A DNA stretch of 64,000 bases. Source: Moraxellaceae bacterium. Its GTDB lineage: Bacteria > Pseudomonadota > Gammaproteobacteria > Pseudomonadales > Moraxellaceae. The stretch spans positions 62,001 to 126,000 of the forward strand of contig JAJUIK010000001.1 of the NCBI GenBank assembly GCA_029267635.1. The letters are read 5' to 3'. Positions 19,486 to 29,592 of this stretch are shown here, in pieces (position 1 is the first letter of the stretch; every line of letters begins with the position of its first letter). Both the position numbers and the translations under genes were made by a program. The notes under the pieces were generated by a model, which was given only the letters and a program-made list of their open reading frames with translations, ran no database searches and was not told where the DNA came from.

Positions 19486-19658
19486 GCTCAAAAATAAGTT
19501 TCTTATATAGATGTATTTTTAATCGCTGTTAAGGTTAATTTATGCTGCAAACACAACAAAAAGAACAGGACAGTTGAGATAATTTACTAGGTGAATTTTA
19601 TTGTTCTAATTTGGTGCATTTTTTACAAAAAGAAGGACAAAAACAAGAGAGAAGGAAT

Positions 19659-19694
19659 AAAAAATCCCGGTTTCATTACAAAACCGGGATTTTT
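19659..19694 (-). terminator. Terminator downstream of uvrA
   Basis: A perfect stem (AAAAATCCCGGTTT/AAACCGGGATTTTT) with a loop of about seven bases. It lies about 160 bases beyond the uvrA stop and is symmetrical enough to work in both directions. Confidence 0.8.
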
Positions 19695-19853
19695 CGCCAA
19701 AATTCGTTGAGAAAACTGCAAATCCTGCTGAGAAATTTATCAGTTTTGCTCAATTGTGGTGCATTATGCACTATTTTATTGCATGTGTAAAACCCGATAT
19801 TGCTAAAAATAAACCATGAAAAATCTTCAACAGTTCGTTGCACTATTTTTAGT

Positions 19854-22685
19854 TTATTTCAGCAAGGGTTTTAAGAAACGCCCGGTATGCGAAGTTTTCA
19901 TTTCTGCCACCTGTTCGGGTGTGCCTTCGGCAATAATTTCGCCCCCTCCTGAACCGCCTTCGGGGCCTAAATCGACAATCCAGTCTGCAGTTTTGATCAC
20001 ATCCAGATTATGCTCAATTACCACAATGGTATTGCCCTTGTTGCGCAGCTCATGCAGGATGTCGAGCAGTTTTGCAATATCATGGAAATGCAGGCCTGTG
20101 GTCGGTTCATCCAGTACATATAGGGTTTTACCGGTATCACGTTTCGCCAGTTCACGTGCCAGTTTTACCCGTTGTGCTTCACCCCCGGATAGAGTCGTGG
20201 CGGCTTGCCCGAGTTTGATATAGCCCAGACCGACCTGGATTAAGGTTTCCAAACGACGGTGAATCACCGGAATCGCTTCGAAGAATTGCGCGGCATCTTC
20301 CACCGTCATATCCAGCACATCGGAAATATTGCGGCCTTTATAGCCGACTTCCAGCGTTTCACGGTTATAGCGTTTGCCATGACAGCCATCGCAGGGTACA
20401 TACATATCTGGCAAGAAGTGCATGGCCACTTTGATCATGCCATCACCTTCACAGGCTTCACAGCGTCCGCCGCGTACGTTAAAAGAGAAACGACCTGCAC
20501 TATAGCCGCGAGCTTTGGCTTCAGGCGTTTGGGCAAACAATTCACGAATCGGGGTAAATAAGCCGGTATAGGTAGCCGGATTGGAACGTGGTGTACGGCC
20601 AATCGGGCTCTGGTCAATATCGACCACCTTATCCAGATATTGCAAGCCATCAATCGAGTCAAACTTCTCTGCCGTAAGCGTGGTCGCCCCATTGAGCTGC
20701 GTTGCGGCTAATGGAAGCAGGGTGCGGTTGATCAGGGTGGATTTTCCAGATCCGGAAACACCGGTAACACAGGTCATGATGCCTAGCGGTAAGGTTAAAT
20801 CCACATTTTTCAGGTTATGTCCACGTGCCCCGCTGAGTTTGATGTACTGTTCCGGATTGGGTGGCAATCTACGCTGTGCGGGCACCGCAATTTTACGCAT
20901 ACCTGAAAGGTATTGACCGGTGAGTGAGTCACTATGCTTGGCCAATTCTTCTGCCGTACCTTCAGCGATGATATGACCACCATGAATCCCTGCGCCTGGG
21001 CCAATATCAATAATATGATCGGCCGCGCGAATAGCATCTTCATCATGCTCAACCACCAAAACAGTATTGCCCAAATCACGCAGACGAATCAGGGTTTGCA
21101 ATAAACGGTCATTGTCGCGTTGATGCAGACCAATCGAGGGTTCATCCAGCACATACATCACGCCCATTAAACCTGCACCGATTTGTGAGGCAAGCCGGAT
21201 ACGCTGGGCTTCACCACCCGACAGGGTTTCGGCTGAACGTGACAGGCTGAGATAATTCAGACCGACGCTAACCAAAAAATGCAAGCGTTCACGGATTTCC
21301 TTAAAAATCTTATCGGCAATTTCGCCTTTGGCACCATCCAGTTTCAGGTTCTGATAATAGTCTTCAGCATCACCAATCGACATTTTGGTAATGCTGCTGA
21401 TGGTTTTATCCAGAATTTTGACATTGCGTGAAATTTCATTTAGACGCGAGCCATCACAGGCATCACAGGCGGCATTGGACAGATACTGTGCCAGATCATC
21501 ACGCACATAGTTGCTTTCGGTTTCCCGATAGCGACGTTCCAGATGCGGCAAAATCCCTTCAAACGGAATGACGCGGTTGTGGCGACGACCGCGCTCGTCG
21601 GTATAACTCAGGTCGATTTTTTCTTTGCCGGTGCCATAGAGGAATTTTTTCTGGGTGTCCTTATCCAGTTCATGCCATGGTGTATCCAAAGAAAAATCAA
21701 AATGTTCCGCCACTTTTTGCAGCATCGAATAATAATAAGGACGTTGGCGATCCCAGCCGCGAATGGCGCCTTGGCTAATGGAAACACCTGGATTCGGGAT
21801 CAACTTTTCCGCACTGAAATGGCTGCGAGTGCCCAAACCATCACAGACGGGGCAGGCGCCATAAGGATTGTTAAAGGAAAACAAGCGAGGTTCCAGTTCT
21901 GCAACGGCACGGTCACATTTTGGGCAGGAGTGTTTGGCGGAAAATACCCGATCCGGATGTTCATCATTCATCCAGGACAAAATGGCAATATCACCCCCCA
22001 AACGCAGCGCAGTTTCAAAAGATTCGGCAATACGGTTGCCTAAATCGTCGCGTACCTTGAAACGGTCCACCACGACTTCAATCGTATGTTTTTTCTTTTT
22101 GTCCAGTTCCGGAACGCTATCGATCTCGACAATTTCACCATCGACACGGGCACGCACAAAACCCTGGCCTTGTAACTGTTCAAACAGCTGGGTGTATTCA
22201 CCTTTACGTTCACGCACCACAGGAGCGAGCAACATCAGTGCAGTACCTTCCGGAAGACCTTTCACGGCATCCACCATTTCACTGATGGTCTGCGCCACCA
22301 TCGGTAAGTCATGTTCCGGACAATAGGGGGTGCCTACACGCGCATAGAGTAAACGCAAGTAATCGTAGATTTCGGTAATAGTGCCCACAGTAGAACGTGG
22401 GTTGTGGCTGGTCGATTTCTGCTCAATAGCAATCGCGGGTGAAAGCCCTTCAATCGAATCGACTTCCGGTTTTTCCATTTGCGACAAGAACTGGCGAGCA
22501 TAAGCCGATAAAGACTCGACATAACGGCGCTGGCCTTCTGCATATAAGGTATCGAAAGCCAGTGAAGATTTACCTGAGCCGGAGAGTCCCGTAATCACCA
22601 CAAATTTGTCGCGTGGAATATCGAGTGACACATTTTTGAGGTTATGTGTACGTGCCCCACGAATACGGATATGACTTTGGCTCAT
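19854..22685 (-). CDS. uvrA: Excinuclease ABC subunit A
   Basis: UvrA is the damage-recognition ATPase of nucleotide excision repair. The 943-residue protein has the expected two ABC modules, with Walker [11 protein letters not shown] near residue 32 and [10 protein letters not shown] near residue 640, and ABC signatures [12 protein letters not shown] and [12 protein letters not shown]. It also has zinc-finger cysteine pairs (CPKC/CPVC and CEAC/CDGC) and the UvrB-binding region. Length and order are normal. The gene is monocistronic here. Confidence 0.97.
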   Translation of the reverse strand: MSQSHIRIRGARTHNLKNVSLDIPRDKFVVITGLSGSGKSSLAFDTLYAEGQRRYVESLSAYARQFLSQMEKPEVDSIEGLSPAIAIEQKSTSHNPRSTVGTITEIYDYLRLLYARVGTPYCPEHDLPMVAQTISEMVDAVKGLPEGTALMLLAPVVRERKGEYTQLFEQLQGQGFVRARVDGEIVEIDSVPELDKKKKHTIEVVVDRFKVRDDLGNRIAESFETALRLGGDIAILSWMNDEHPDRVFSAKHSCPKCDRAVAELEPRLFSFNNPYGACPVCDGLGTRSHFSAEKLIPNPGVSISQGAIRGWDRQRPYYYSMLQKVAEHFDFSLDTPWHELDKDTQKKFLYGTGKEKIDLSYTDERGRRHNRVIPFEGILPHLERRYRETESNYVRDDLAQYLSNAACDACDGSRLNEISRNVKILDKTISSITKMSIGDAEDYYQNLKLDGAKGEIADKIFKEIRERLHFLVSVGLNYLSLSRSAETLSGGEAQRIRLASQIGAGLMGVMYVLDEPSIGLHQRDNDRLLQTLIRLRDLGNTVLVVEHDEDAIRAADHIIDIGPGAGIHGGHIIAEGTAEELAKHSDSLTGQYLSGMRKIAVPAQRRLPPNPEQYIKLSGARGHNLKNVDLTLPLGIMTCVTGVSGSGKSTLINRTLLPLAATQLNGATTLTAEKFDSIDGLQYLDKVVDIDQSPIGRTPRSNPATYTGLFTPIRELFAQTPEAKARGYSAGRFSFNVRGGRCEACEGDGMIKVAMHFLPDMYVPCDGCHGKRYNRETLEVGYKGRNISDVLDMTVEDAAQFFEAIPVIHRRLETLIQVGLGYIKLGQAATTLSGGEAQRVKLARELAKRDTGKTLYVLDEPTTGLHFHDIAKLLDILHELRNKGNTIVVIEHNLDVIKTADWIVDLGPEGGSGGGEIIAEGTPEQVAEMKTSHTGRFLKPLLK

Positions 22686-23151
22686 AAAAGGTCTTAGCTC
22701 ACTAAATAAACAATTGATATGGGACTGGTTCCCTGCAGGTTCAAGTCGAGGACCTGACTAAGTTTAATCGATCATTTGCCGAAAAAAGCAGACGATCGTG
22801 AATGACTTAGGTACAGGACAAGATGTGCTCAATTCCTTCGCTACACATTCCTTAACTTATTGTCAGTATAACCGATTTGATGTGATCATTTTGTGAGGGG
22901 GCAGGTTCCATAAAACACAGAGAACGTGTTCTATGCCTCTCGCTAAATTCATCTTATAAACGCTATAGGATCTATAATCTAGGCAGCCAGTGTTCAAGCA
23001 GGATGGTTTGATTGACGGTTTTTTAGAATTTACACCAAGCGAGTTTCGCTAAAGAGATAAAAACGCGTCATAATGAGGCAATTCAAATCCAGTAACATCA
23101 GTGTCTTTCACTGAGCTTGCTCTTTTTATTCTTTGCGAATAGGTTTTTTCT
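22686..23151. other. Divergent intergenic region uvrA / DUF475 gene
   Basis: This 466-base gap between divergently transcribed genes must hold both promoters. I see no open frame with a ribosome site, no strong hairpin and no clear palindrome. Confidence 0.5.
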
Positions 23152-24237
23152 ATGCAGCATTTCCGTTTCTCCATATTTTTTACGGTGGTGTGTCTCATGC
23201 TTGCCGCTTACTGGGGTTATACCCATGGGCCAGAGGCAGGGCTGACCACTATGCTTACCGCACTCACCATTACTGCGATTCTGGCGGTGATGGAAGTGTC
23301 ACTTTCCTTTGATAATGCCGTGGTCAATGCTTCGGTACTGCGTGGCTGGGATCATTTTTGGAAAATGATTTTCTTGACCGTGGGGATTCTGATCGCGGTA
23401 TTCGGCATGCGTCTGGTGTTCCCGGTGGTGATCGTGGCTGTGACTGCGGATATGGGCATGATTGAAGTAGCGAAACTGGCCCTGAATGATCCAAAAACCT
23501 ATTCGGAACGTTTAATGGCACATCATGCTGAAATTGCAGCCTTCGGCGGTGCTTTCCTGTTGCTGGTATTCCTGAACTTCTTCCTGGATGAAGGAAAAGA
23601 TACGCACTGGTTCAGATGGTTGGAACGTCATTTGGCAAACCTGGCCAACGTCCCGGCGATGTCGGTGTTTCTTGCCTTGATCGCTTTACTGGTGATGGCG
23701 GCAAATGTGGCTGAAGAAGTGCGTTTGGCGGTGACCATGGCCGGGATCTGGGGTATCGTGATTTATATCGGTGTGCAGGTGTTGAGTCATTTGTTGGGTG
23801 GCGAACCGGAAATTGATGAACATGGCAATGCGGTGACGCAGGATGCCAGTGGTGCAGCCAAAGGCGTAGTCAAAGCCGGTTTTGGCGGTTTCCTGTATCT
23901 TGAAGTACTCGATGCCTCATTCAGTTTTGACGGTGTGATTGGTGCATTTGCCATTACCAGTGATGTGGTGATCATCATGCTCGGTCTGGCCATTGGTGCG
24001 ATCTTTGTCCGTTCGATGACCATTTACCTGGTGGAGAAAGGCACACTGGATGCCTATATTTATCTGGAGCATGGTGCGCATTATGCAATTGGTGCCTTAG
24101 CCTTTATCATGCTGGCCAGTGGTACCGGCTTGCATGTGCCAGAAGTGGTGACCGGTCTGATTGGTGTGGCCTTCATTGTTTGGGCGATCATCGCTTCCAT
24201 TCAGTATCGTAAGCAGCAAGAGCGCTTAGAGCACTAA
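23152..24237 (+). CDS. DUF475 family integral membrane protein (TerC-like)
   Basis: This 361-residue polytopic protein has about nine hydrophobic segments and the TerC/DUF475 acidic membrane motifs: VSLSFDNAVVNASVL near residue 50 and the duplicated FLYLEVLDASFSFDGVIGAFA near residue 245. TerC relatives are linked to metal-ion (manganese, tellurite) handling, but DUF475 itself has no settled function. It is followed by a terminator, so it is probably transcribed alone. Confidence 0.85.
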   Translation: MQHFRFSIFFTVVCLMLAAYWGYTHGPEAGLTTMLTALTITAILAVMEVSLSFDNAVVNASVLRGWDHFWKMIFLTVGILIAVFGMRLVFPVVIVAVTADMGMIEVAKLALNDPKTYSERLMAHHAEIAAFGGAFLLLVFLNFFLDEGKDTHWFRWLERHLANLANVPAMSVFLALIALLVMAANVAEEVRLAVTMAGIWGIVIYIGVQVLSHLLGGEPEIDEHGNAVTQDASGAAKGVVKAGFGGFLYLEVLDASFSFDGVIGAFAITSDVVIIMLGLAIGAIFVRSMTIYLVEKGTLDAYIYLEHGAHYAIGALAFIMLASGTGLHVPEVVTGLIGVAFIVWAIIASIQYRKQQERLEH

Positions 24238-24260
24238 AAAGTATTTAAAAATATAGAATC

Positions 24261-24292
24261 AGGGTACAGCAATGTGCCCTTTTTTTTGTGCA
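24261..24292 (+). terminator. Terminator after DUF475 gene
   Basis: The hairpin GGGTACA/TGTGCCC (one G-T pair) with a four-base loop and a run of eight Ts lies 24 bases after the stop codon. Confidence 0.85.
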
Positions 24293-24356
24293 GTACGGTA
24301 CGGCTTGAATTACAATAGCCCGATCATTCCATCACCTCTATGAAAAGCTGACTGCT

Positions 24357-25721
24357 ATGATGAATGCTTTAGAACGTCGCTCAACTTTTGCCTTAAGCAG
24401 CATTTTTGCCTTGCGCATGTTGGGTCTGTTCATGATTATTCCTGTATTTTCCGTGGCAGGACAGTCCTACCAATATGCCACCCCGACCTTAATTGGTTTA
24501 GCCGTGGGGATTTATGGTCTAACCCAGGCCATTTTACAAATTCCGTTTAGCCTGATTGCGGATCGTTATAATCGTAAAATTCTGATTGTGTTTGGTTTGC
24601 TGATGTTTGCACTTGGCGGTGCGATTGCGGCCATGTCTGAAACCATTTATGGCGTGATTGCTGGTCGTGCGATTGCGGGCGGTGGGGCAGTCTCTGCGGT
24701 GGTGATGGCTTTACTTTCTGATGTGACACGTGAAGAGCATCGTACCAAAGCCATGGCGGTGATGGGCATGAGTATTGGCCTGTCGTTTGTCGTGGCTTTC
24801 AGTATGGGGCCTTGGTTAACTTCATTGATAGGCATTTCCGGTCTGTTCTGGGTGACCACCATTATGGGGATTGCTGCCTGTTTTATGATGTTGCTGGTAC
24901 CGAAAGTGAATCGACATCACCGGAATTATGCTCAAGGCTATGGCAAACAATTGCTGCAAGTGATACATATGGGTGATTTGAACCGTCTGCATGTCTCGGT
25001 TTTTTCCCTGCATTTGCTGCTGACCGCGATGTTTGTCTTTGTCCCAGCCCAGTTGATTCAGTATGCCGGTTTGCCATTGGCGCATCATAGCTGGGTATAT
25101 TTACCGTTACTGCTGATCAGTCTGTTTTTTGCTTTTCCCAGCATTATTCTGGCGGAAAAATATCGCAAAATGCGTGGCATTTTTCTTACTGCGATTGCAG
25201 GGATTATCGCTGGCCTGATCATCATGGCACTCGGTTATCAATCTAAATATGGTCTATTGACTGGTCTAGGGCTGTTCTTTATTGCCTTTAATGTCATGGA
25301 GGCCCTGTTGCCATCCTGGTTGTCTAAAGCAGCGCCGATCCAGTCTAAAGCTACCGCGATGGGCGTGAATGCCAGTGGTCAGTTCCTTGGCGCGTTCTGT
25401 GGCGGGATGCTCGGTGGGCATTTATTAACCTTGCAAAACCAGGGACAAGGTTGGGCTTTGCTGGCGGTACTTGCTGTGATCTGGCTGGCGATCAGTTTTA
25501 CCCTGAAGCAGCCACGTTATCTGTCTTCCATGGTCTTTCGCCTGCCAGAAACGCGACAAACAGATGAATGGACTTCAAAATTACTGGCCATTCATGGTAT
25601 TGAAGAAGTCGTGGTGATGCCCGACCAGAATGTGGCGTTTGTAAAAGTCGATAAGGCATTGATTGACGATGCAGCTCGACATAATCTGACGCAGTTATTG
25701 GGGAAAGAGGTAGCCATTTAA
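24357..25721 (+). CDS. MFS transporter, YajR-like with C-terminal YAM domain
   Basis: This 454-residue protein has twelve membrane helices with the MFS motif A region (LIADRYNRKILIVFG) between helices 2 and 3. After the last helix comes a soluble domain of about 65 residues containing IHGIEEVVVMPDQNVAFVKVDK, consistent with the ferredoxin-like YAM domain of E. coli YajR. The transported substrate is unknown; drug or metabolite efflux driven by proton entry is the family expectation. ssb starts 52 bases downstream and may share its transcript. Confidence 0.85.
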   Translation: MMNALERRSTFALSSIFALRMLGLFMIIPVFSVAGQSYQYATPTLIGLAVGIYGLTQAILQIPFSLIADRYNRKILIVFGLLMFALGGAIAAMSETIYGVIAGRAIAGGGAVSAVVMALLSDVTREEHRTKAMAVMGMSIGLSFVVAFSMGPWLTSLIGISGLFWVTTIMGIAACFMMLLVPKVNRHHRNYAQGYGKQLLQVIHMGDLNRLHVSVFSLHLLLTAMFVFVPAQLIQYAGLPLAHHSWVYLPLLLISLFFAFPSIILAEKYRKMRGIFLTAIAGIIAGLIIMALGYQSKYGLLTGLGLFFIAFNVMEALLPSWLSKAAPIQSKATAMGVNASGQFLGAFCGGMLGGHLLTLQNQGQGWALLAVLAVIWLAISFTLKQPRYLSSMVFRLPETRQTDEWTSKLLAIHGIEEVVVMPDQNVAFVKVDKALIDDAARHNLTQLLGKEVAI

Positions 25722-25772
25722 GCATAACTCTTATAAAGTAAAATACAGAATTGAATAGGATGACGATAGCAA

Positions 25773-26342
25773 ATGCGTGGTGTTAATAAGGTTATTTTAG
25801 TGGGAACTTTAGGACGTGATCCGGAAACCAAAACTTTTCCAAATGGTGGTTCCTTAACGCAATTTTCCATTGCGACCAGTGATTCATGGACCGATAAAAG
25901 TACCGGTGAACGAAAAGAACAAACAGAATGGCACCGTATTGTTTTACATAACCGTCTAGGTGAAATTGCACAGCAATATTTGCGTAAAGGTTCTAAAGTG
26001 TATATCGAAGGTTCTTTGCGTACGCGTCAATGGACAGACCAGAATGGCCAGGAGCGTTACACCACTGAAATCCGTGGTGAACAGATGCAGATGCTCGACT
26101 CTAACCGTCCGCAAGGCGAACAGGGCATGGGCAATGAAGGCGGTTTTAACCAGCCACGTTTCAATAGTCCGCAACAGGGCGGCGGTTATGGTCAAAATAC
26201 CGGTTTCAACCAGAATAATAATTTTGGCCAGCAGAACACCGGTTATGGCAATAATAACCCGGGCGGTTTTGCACCTAAAGCTGCACCACAAGCTGCAGCA
26301 ACGCCTGCACCGGCAGATCTAGATGATGATCTACCATTTTAA
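25773..26342 (+). CDS. ssb: Single-stranded DNA-binding protein
   Basis: SSB coats single-stranded DNA in replication, recombination and repair. Residues 1-110 form the OB fold ([20 protein letters not shown] at the start). A glycine/asparagine/glutamine-rich linker follows, with repeated GFNQN and GYGNN units. The C-terminal acidic tip DLDDDLPF binds partner proteins. The 189-residue length is normal for Acinetobacter, and a strong terminator follows. Confidence 0.96.
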   Translation: MRGVNKVILVGTLGRDPETKTFPNGGSLTQFSIATSDSWTDKSTGERKEQTEWHRIVLHNRLGEIAQQYLRKGSKVYIEGSLRTRQWTDQNGQERYTTEIRGEQMQMLDSNRPQGEQGMGNEGGFNQPRFNSPQQGGGYGQNTGFNQNNNFGQQNTGYGNNNPGGFAPKAAPQAAATPAPADLDDDLPF

Positions 26343-26370
26343 TCGATTTCAGCATTAACGGCTAAGTAGA

Positions 26371-26400
26371 AATCCCTCTCCTTGTGAGAGGGATTTTTTT
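26371..26400 (+). terminator. Terminator of ssb
   Basis: The stem AATCCCTCTC/GAGAGGGATT with a short loop is followed by seven Ts, 28 bases after the ssb stop. Confidence 0.9.
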
Positions 26401-26594
26401 CAGCTGCAGCCTATTGGATAAGTCATTTTGCACAGGAAGGTTAACGAGAAGCTAAAGCACATGAAGAGAATCAGAATTTAAATCTAATTTTTCGATTAAA
26501 ATTATAAAAAACTACGGTTTTAACTATTTTTAAATATTTCGTATTCTGAATTCACCAAATAAGCAATCCATGCAATGCAACAGAGGAATATCGA

Positions 26595-27158
26595 ATGAGC
26601 TTAATCAATACTGAAGTTAAACCGTTCCAGGCCACTGCTTACCACAACGGCCAGTTTGTTGAAATTTCAGAAGCGGATATGCAGGGCAAATGGTCAGTGG
26701 TGTTCTTCTATCCTGCCGATTTCACCTTTGTCTGTCCAACCGAATTGGGCGATCTAGCCGATCATTATGCTGAATTCCAGAAAATGGGTGTAGAGATTTA
26801 TTCGGTCTCAACCGATACGCATTTCACCCATAAAGCTTGGCATGACAGTTCGGATGAAATTGGCAAAATTCAATATTTGATGGTAGGCGATCCAACCTGG
26901 ACACTAGCCAAAAATTTTGAAGTATTGATTGAGGAAGAAGGTCTGGCGGATCGCGGAACTTTTGTGATTGATCCGGATGGCAAGATTCAAATTATTGAAA
27001 TTAATGCGGGTGGTATTGGTCGTGATGCACAGGAACTCTTGCGTAAAGTTAAAGCTGCACAATATGTCTATACGCACCCAGGCGAAGTTTGCCCAGCCAA
27101 GTGGAAAGAAGGACATGCAACGCTGGCACCTTCAATTGATTTAATTGGCAAAATTTAA
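26595..27158 (+). CDS. ahpC: Alkyl hydroperoxide reductase subunit C (typical 2-Cys peroxiredoxin)
   Basis: This 187-residue peroxiredoxin reduces hydrogen peroxide, alkyl hydroperoxides and peroxynitrite. The peroxidatic cysteine lies in [19 protein letters not shown] (near residue 47) and the resolving cysteine in GEVCPAKW (near residue 166), both in the expected places. The electron donor is normally AhpF, which is not next door. GAGGAATATCG precedes the ATG and a terminator follows, so the gene is probably monocistronic. Confidence 0.95.
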   Translation: MSLINTEVKPFQATAYHNGQFVEISEADMQGKWSVVFFYPADFTFVCPTELGDLADHYAEFQKMGVEIYSVSTDTHFTHKAWHDSSDEIGKIQYLMVGDPTWTLAKNFEVLIEEEGLADRGTFVIDPDGKIQIIEINAGGIGRDAQELLRKVKAAQYVYTHPGEVCPAKWKEGHATLAPSIDLIGKI

Positions 27159-27177
27159 GTAATTTAAAATCAGGTTT

Positions 27178-27208
27178 AAAAATCCAGAACTGCTGTTCTG
27201 GATTTTTT
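27178..27208 (+). terminator. Terminator of ahpC
   Basis: The perfect stem AAATCCAGAAC/GTTCTGGATTT with a TGCT loop and T-run lies 20 bases after the stop codon. Confidence 0.9.
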
Positions 27209-27326
27209 ATGGATCTTACAATGAGATTATGTGAATTCAATGTGCTATTTTTTTGAAAAAATACATAAAAACAGAAAATCATAAAACACTCCAAACATCG
27301 CTTAAGTCAGTTTTTTTTTAATTCTA

Positions 27327-27952
27327 TTATTTTTGGTTACTAGCATAATTGTAGCTGCTAAAAAGATTTTGATAGTCAGGAATGTGGTTGCTAAATAGGG
27401 TTCCTAGACCTTCCACATCATTACGCCAGTCACGGTGTAATTCACAAGCCATGCCAAACCAGGTCATCAATTGTACCCCGGTATGTGACATCCGGTGCCA
27501 AGCGGCATCACGGGTTAATTCATGGAAAGTACCTGAAGCGTCGGTAATCATAAAAACTTTAAAGCCTTCTTCAAGGGCGGAACGTGCCGGAAATGCCACG
27601 CACACTTCAGTCACTACACCAGCAATAATCAGCTGTTTTTTCCCGTTGCCTTGACTGCCGGCACAAAGTCTTCATTATCCCAGACATTGATTTGGCCTGG
27701 ACGGGCAATATAAGGTACCTCGGGAAACCTTTCTTTGAGTTCGGGAAGTAAGGGTTCATTCAGACCATTTTCAAAGCTAGTGGTTAAGAGGGTAGGAAGC
27801 TTAAAATATTGTGCCGCAGCGGCCAGTGCTAATACGTTGTTTTTAAATTTATCAGGGTCGATATCTCCTACCAGGGAGAGCAGGCCGGCTTGATAATCGA
27901 CCAACAAAATGGCCGTATTGTTTTTATCCAGACGGATATAAGGTTGAGCCAT
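27327..27952 (-). pseudogene. YcaC-like isochorismatase-family hydrolase, frameshifted
   Basis: Two minus-strand frames together give one protein of about 209 residues. The first half (from ATG at 27952, with AAGGA seven bases upstream) has RLDKNNTAILLVDYQAGLL with the catalytic Asp, and runs to VPAVKATGKNS-stop. The second half continues with VTEVCVAFPARSAL (catalytic Cys) and HIPDYQNLFSSYN. The frame is lost in a run of six As on the coding strand (27636-27641); a seventh would read through GKKQLIIAGVVTEVC. The family hydrolyses small amides or esters and the YcaC substrate is not settled. True mutation and sequencing error are both possible. Confidence 0.8.
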
Positions 27953-28261
27953 TTTGATGTCCTTTATTCTTTTTGATCTTGTAAAAATCATGACGGAATT
28001 TATCTAAAATGCTGTGCTCATTTAGAGTTTAGTTTGTGCAGAAAGCGTAAGTGGACATGCAGAGAAACTTTAAAATTAACCGTAAATATTACATTTAAGA
28101 TATTGATTATTAAAGGAAATAAATTTTCTTTCTACTAAAGCAGTATCATTTATGGATGATTGTCCTATTCTTGGAATGGAGTATGCTGAATTTAGGCTAG
28201 GGATCCGGCTGTTAAAAAATTAAAATACAGAAAAGTTTAATCCTAGAGATAGGAGCGCAAG
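27953..28261. other. Divergent intergenic region ycaC-like / pirin
   Basis: This 309-base AT-rich gap between divergent genes holds both promoters. No open frame, hairpin or operator-like dyad convinced me. GATAGGAGC just before 28262 is the pirin ribosome site. Confidence 0.5.
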
Positions 28262-29134
28262 ATGAAAAAAGTCGTGGGTGTTTACCGTAACCAGAACATG
28301 CATTGGGTGGGGGATGGTTTTCCGGTCAAAAATCTATTTTCCTATGACCGCTTGGGTCAGGCGATCAGTCCGTTTTTGATGCTGGACTATGCAGCGCCTT
28401 ATCATTTTGAAGCCACCACCCAGCAGCATGGCGTGGGTTCCCATCCGCATCGTGGCTTTGAGACGGTGACGATTGCCTATCAGGGTGAAGTAACCCATAA
28501 AGATTCCAGTGGCGGTGGTGGCACCATTAAAACCGGTGATGTGCAATGGATGACCGCGGGATCCGGTCTGGTGCATGAAGAATTCCATTCACAGGACTAT
28601 GCTCAACGTGGCGGTTTGTTTGAAATGGTTCAGCTGTGGGTGAATCTGCCGGCTGTACATAAAATGACGGCACCAAAATATCAGGCGATTACTGCGCAAG
28701 AAATTCCGGTGATTGATCTGCAAGAGGCTGGTCATATTCGGGTCATTGCCGGACAATACGCCGAGCAAACCGGCCCGGCCTCTACCTTCAGTCCAGTGAA
28801 TGTCTGGGATGGTGAGTTAAAAGCTGGCCATGCACACCGGCTTTATGTGCCCATGGATCACACTACTTTACTGGTGGTTTTATCCGGTGAAATGCTGCTG
28901 AATGACACGCAACAGGTCCAGGACCATTCGATTGTGATTTTTGCAAAAGATGCTGAGGTGGAAATCCAGCTGCAGGCGCTGCAAGACAGCAAATTTCTGG
29001 TTTTGACTGGCCGACCGCTGAACGAGCCGATCCAAGGCTATGGTCCTTTTGTGATGAACAGTAAAGATGAAATCATTCAGGCATTTGAAGATTTTAATAA
29101 CGGTAAATTTGGTGAAATTCCAGTCGCGAATTAA
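28262..29134 (+). CDS. Pirin family protein (bicupin)
   Basis: This 290-residue protein has the N-terminal cupin with metal-binding histidines in GSHPHRGFETVTI and GGGTIKTGDVQWMTAGSGLVHEE, and a second, less conserved cupin around residues 170-270. Bacterial pirins include YhhW-like quercetinases and regulators of enzyme complexes, so the role here cannot be decided. The ribosome site AGGAGC is well placed. A hairpin follows 58 bases after the stop. Confidence 0.88.
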   Translation: MKKVVGVYRNQNMHWVGDGFPVKNLFSYDRLGQAISPFLMLDYAAPYHFEATTQQHGVGSHPHRGFETVTIAYQGEVTHKDSSGGGGTIKTGDVQWMTAGSGLVHEEFHSQDYAQRGGLFEMVQLWVNLPAVHKMTAPKYQAITAQEIPVIDLQEAGHIRVIAGQYAEQTGPASTFSPVNVWDGELKAGHAHRLYVPMDHTTLLVVLSGEMLLNDTQQVQDHSIVIFAKDAEVEIQLQALQDSKFLVLTGRPLNEPIQGYGPFVMNSKDEIIQAFEDFNNGKFGEIPVAN

Positions 29135-29592
29135 GGGTGGAGAGCAGTCGATTCATCAATAACATTGCTGTGAATGAACCAAGAAAAAATGAAGAAGCTC
29201 CTCTCAAAAGTAGGGGCTTCTTGCTTTTTAGCGCTGAATGGAGTTTTTGGTTTTGTTATCGAAAGATTATGCTCTCTGGTGGAGAGTGTGATGAAATTAT
29301 CACTTTTTGTTGGGCGGTATCATATACAAATCCAGTTGTTTTGTAAAACGATTATTCAAAAATAAGTTAAATTAAATCTTCATTTTTAAACAATATTTTT
29401 CTATAAGTTAGCAAAAATTAATAAATTTTCACTGTTGTTTTGCGTACTTTTGCTGTTTTGTGAAAAATAAAAAATCAACCAAACACAGAGCGTGCATGAA
29501 CGGTATAAAAAAATAAATCTGGTATTTTTTAATACAGTTTTTCCATAAAGGTAGGTTCATAATCAAAAAAAGTTCACTAACGGATAATAATT
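29135..29592. other. Intergenic region after pirin with terminator
   Basis: This 458-base gap holds a plus-strand terminator at 29192-29228 (stem AAGAAGCTCCT/AGGGGCTTCTT, then TTTTT). Beyond it is very AT-rich sequence containing the promoter of the following oxidoreductase. Short open frames here lack ribosome sites and recognisable protein. Confidence 0.6.

Larger units (their letters stand above)
18873..19853. other. Long AT-rich intergenic region with two terminators
   Basis: This 981-base gap contains no protein gene that I can support. It includes the porin promoter region, a strong plus-strand terminator at 19455-19485 with no assigned upstream gene, and a bidirectional hairpin at 19659-19694 that can end uvrA transcription. 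A small RNA ending at 19485 is possible. Confidence 0.55.

Noticed and set aside
21543..22043. Plus-strand frame of 166 codons antisense to uvrA
   Set aside because: The opposite strand is intact uvrA with all motifs, and the antisense product has no family features.
26150..26290. Repetitive GFNQN/GYGNN coding stretch in ssb
   Set aside because: This is the normal disordered linker of SSB, not an inserted repeat.
29137..29365. Short plus-strand frames after the pirin gene
   Set aside because: They run through the pirin terminator hairpin and have no ribosome site.
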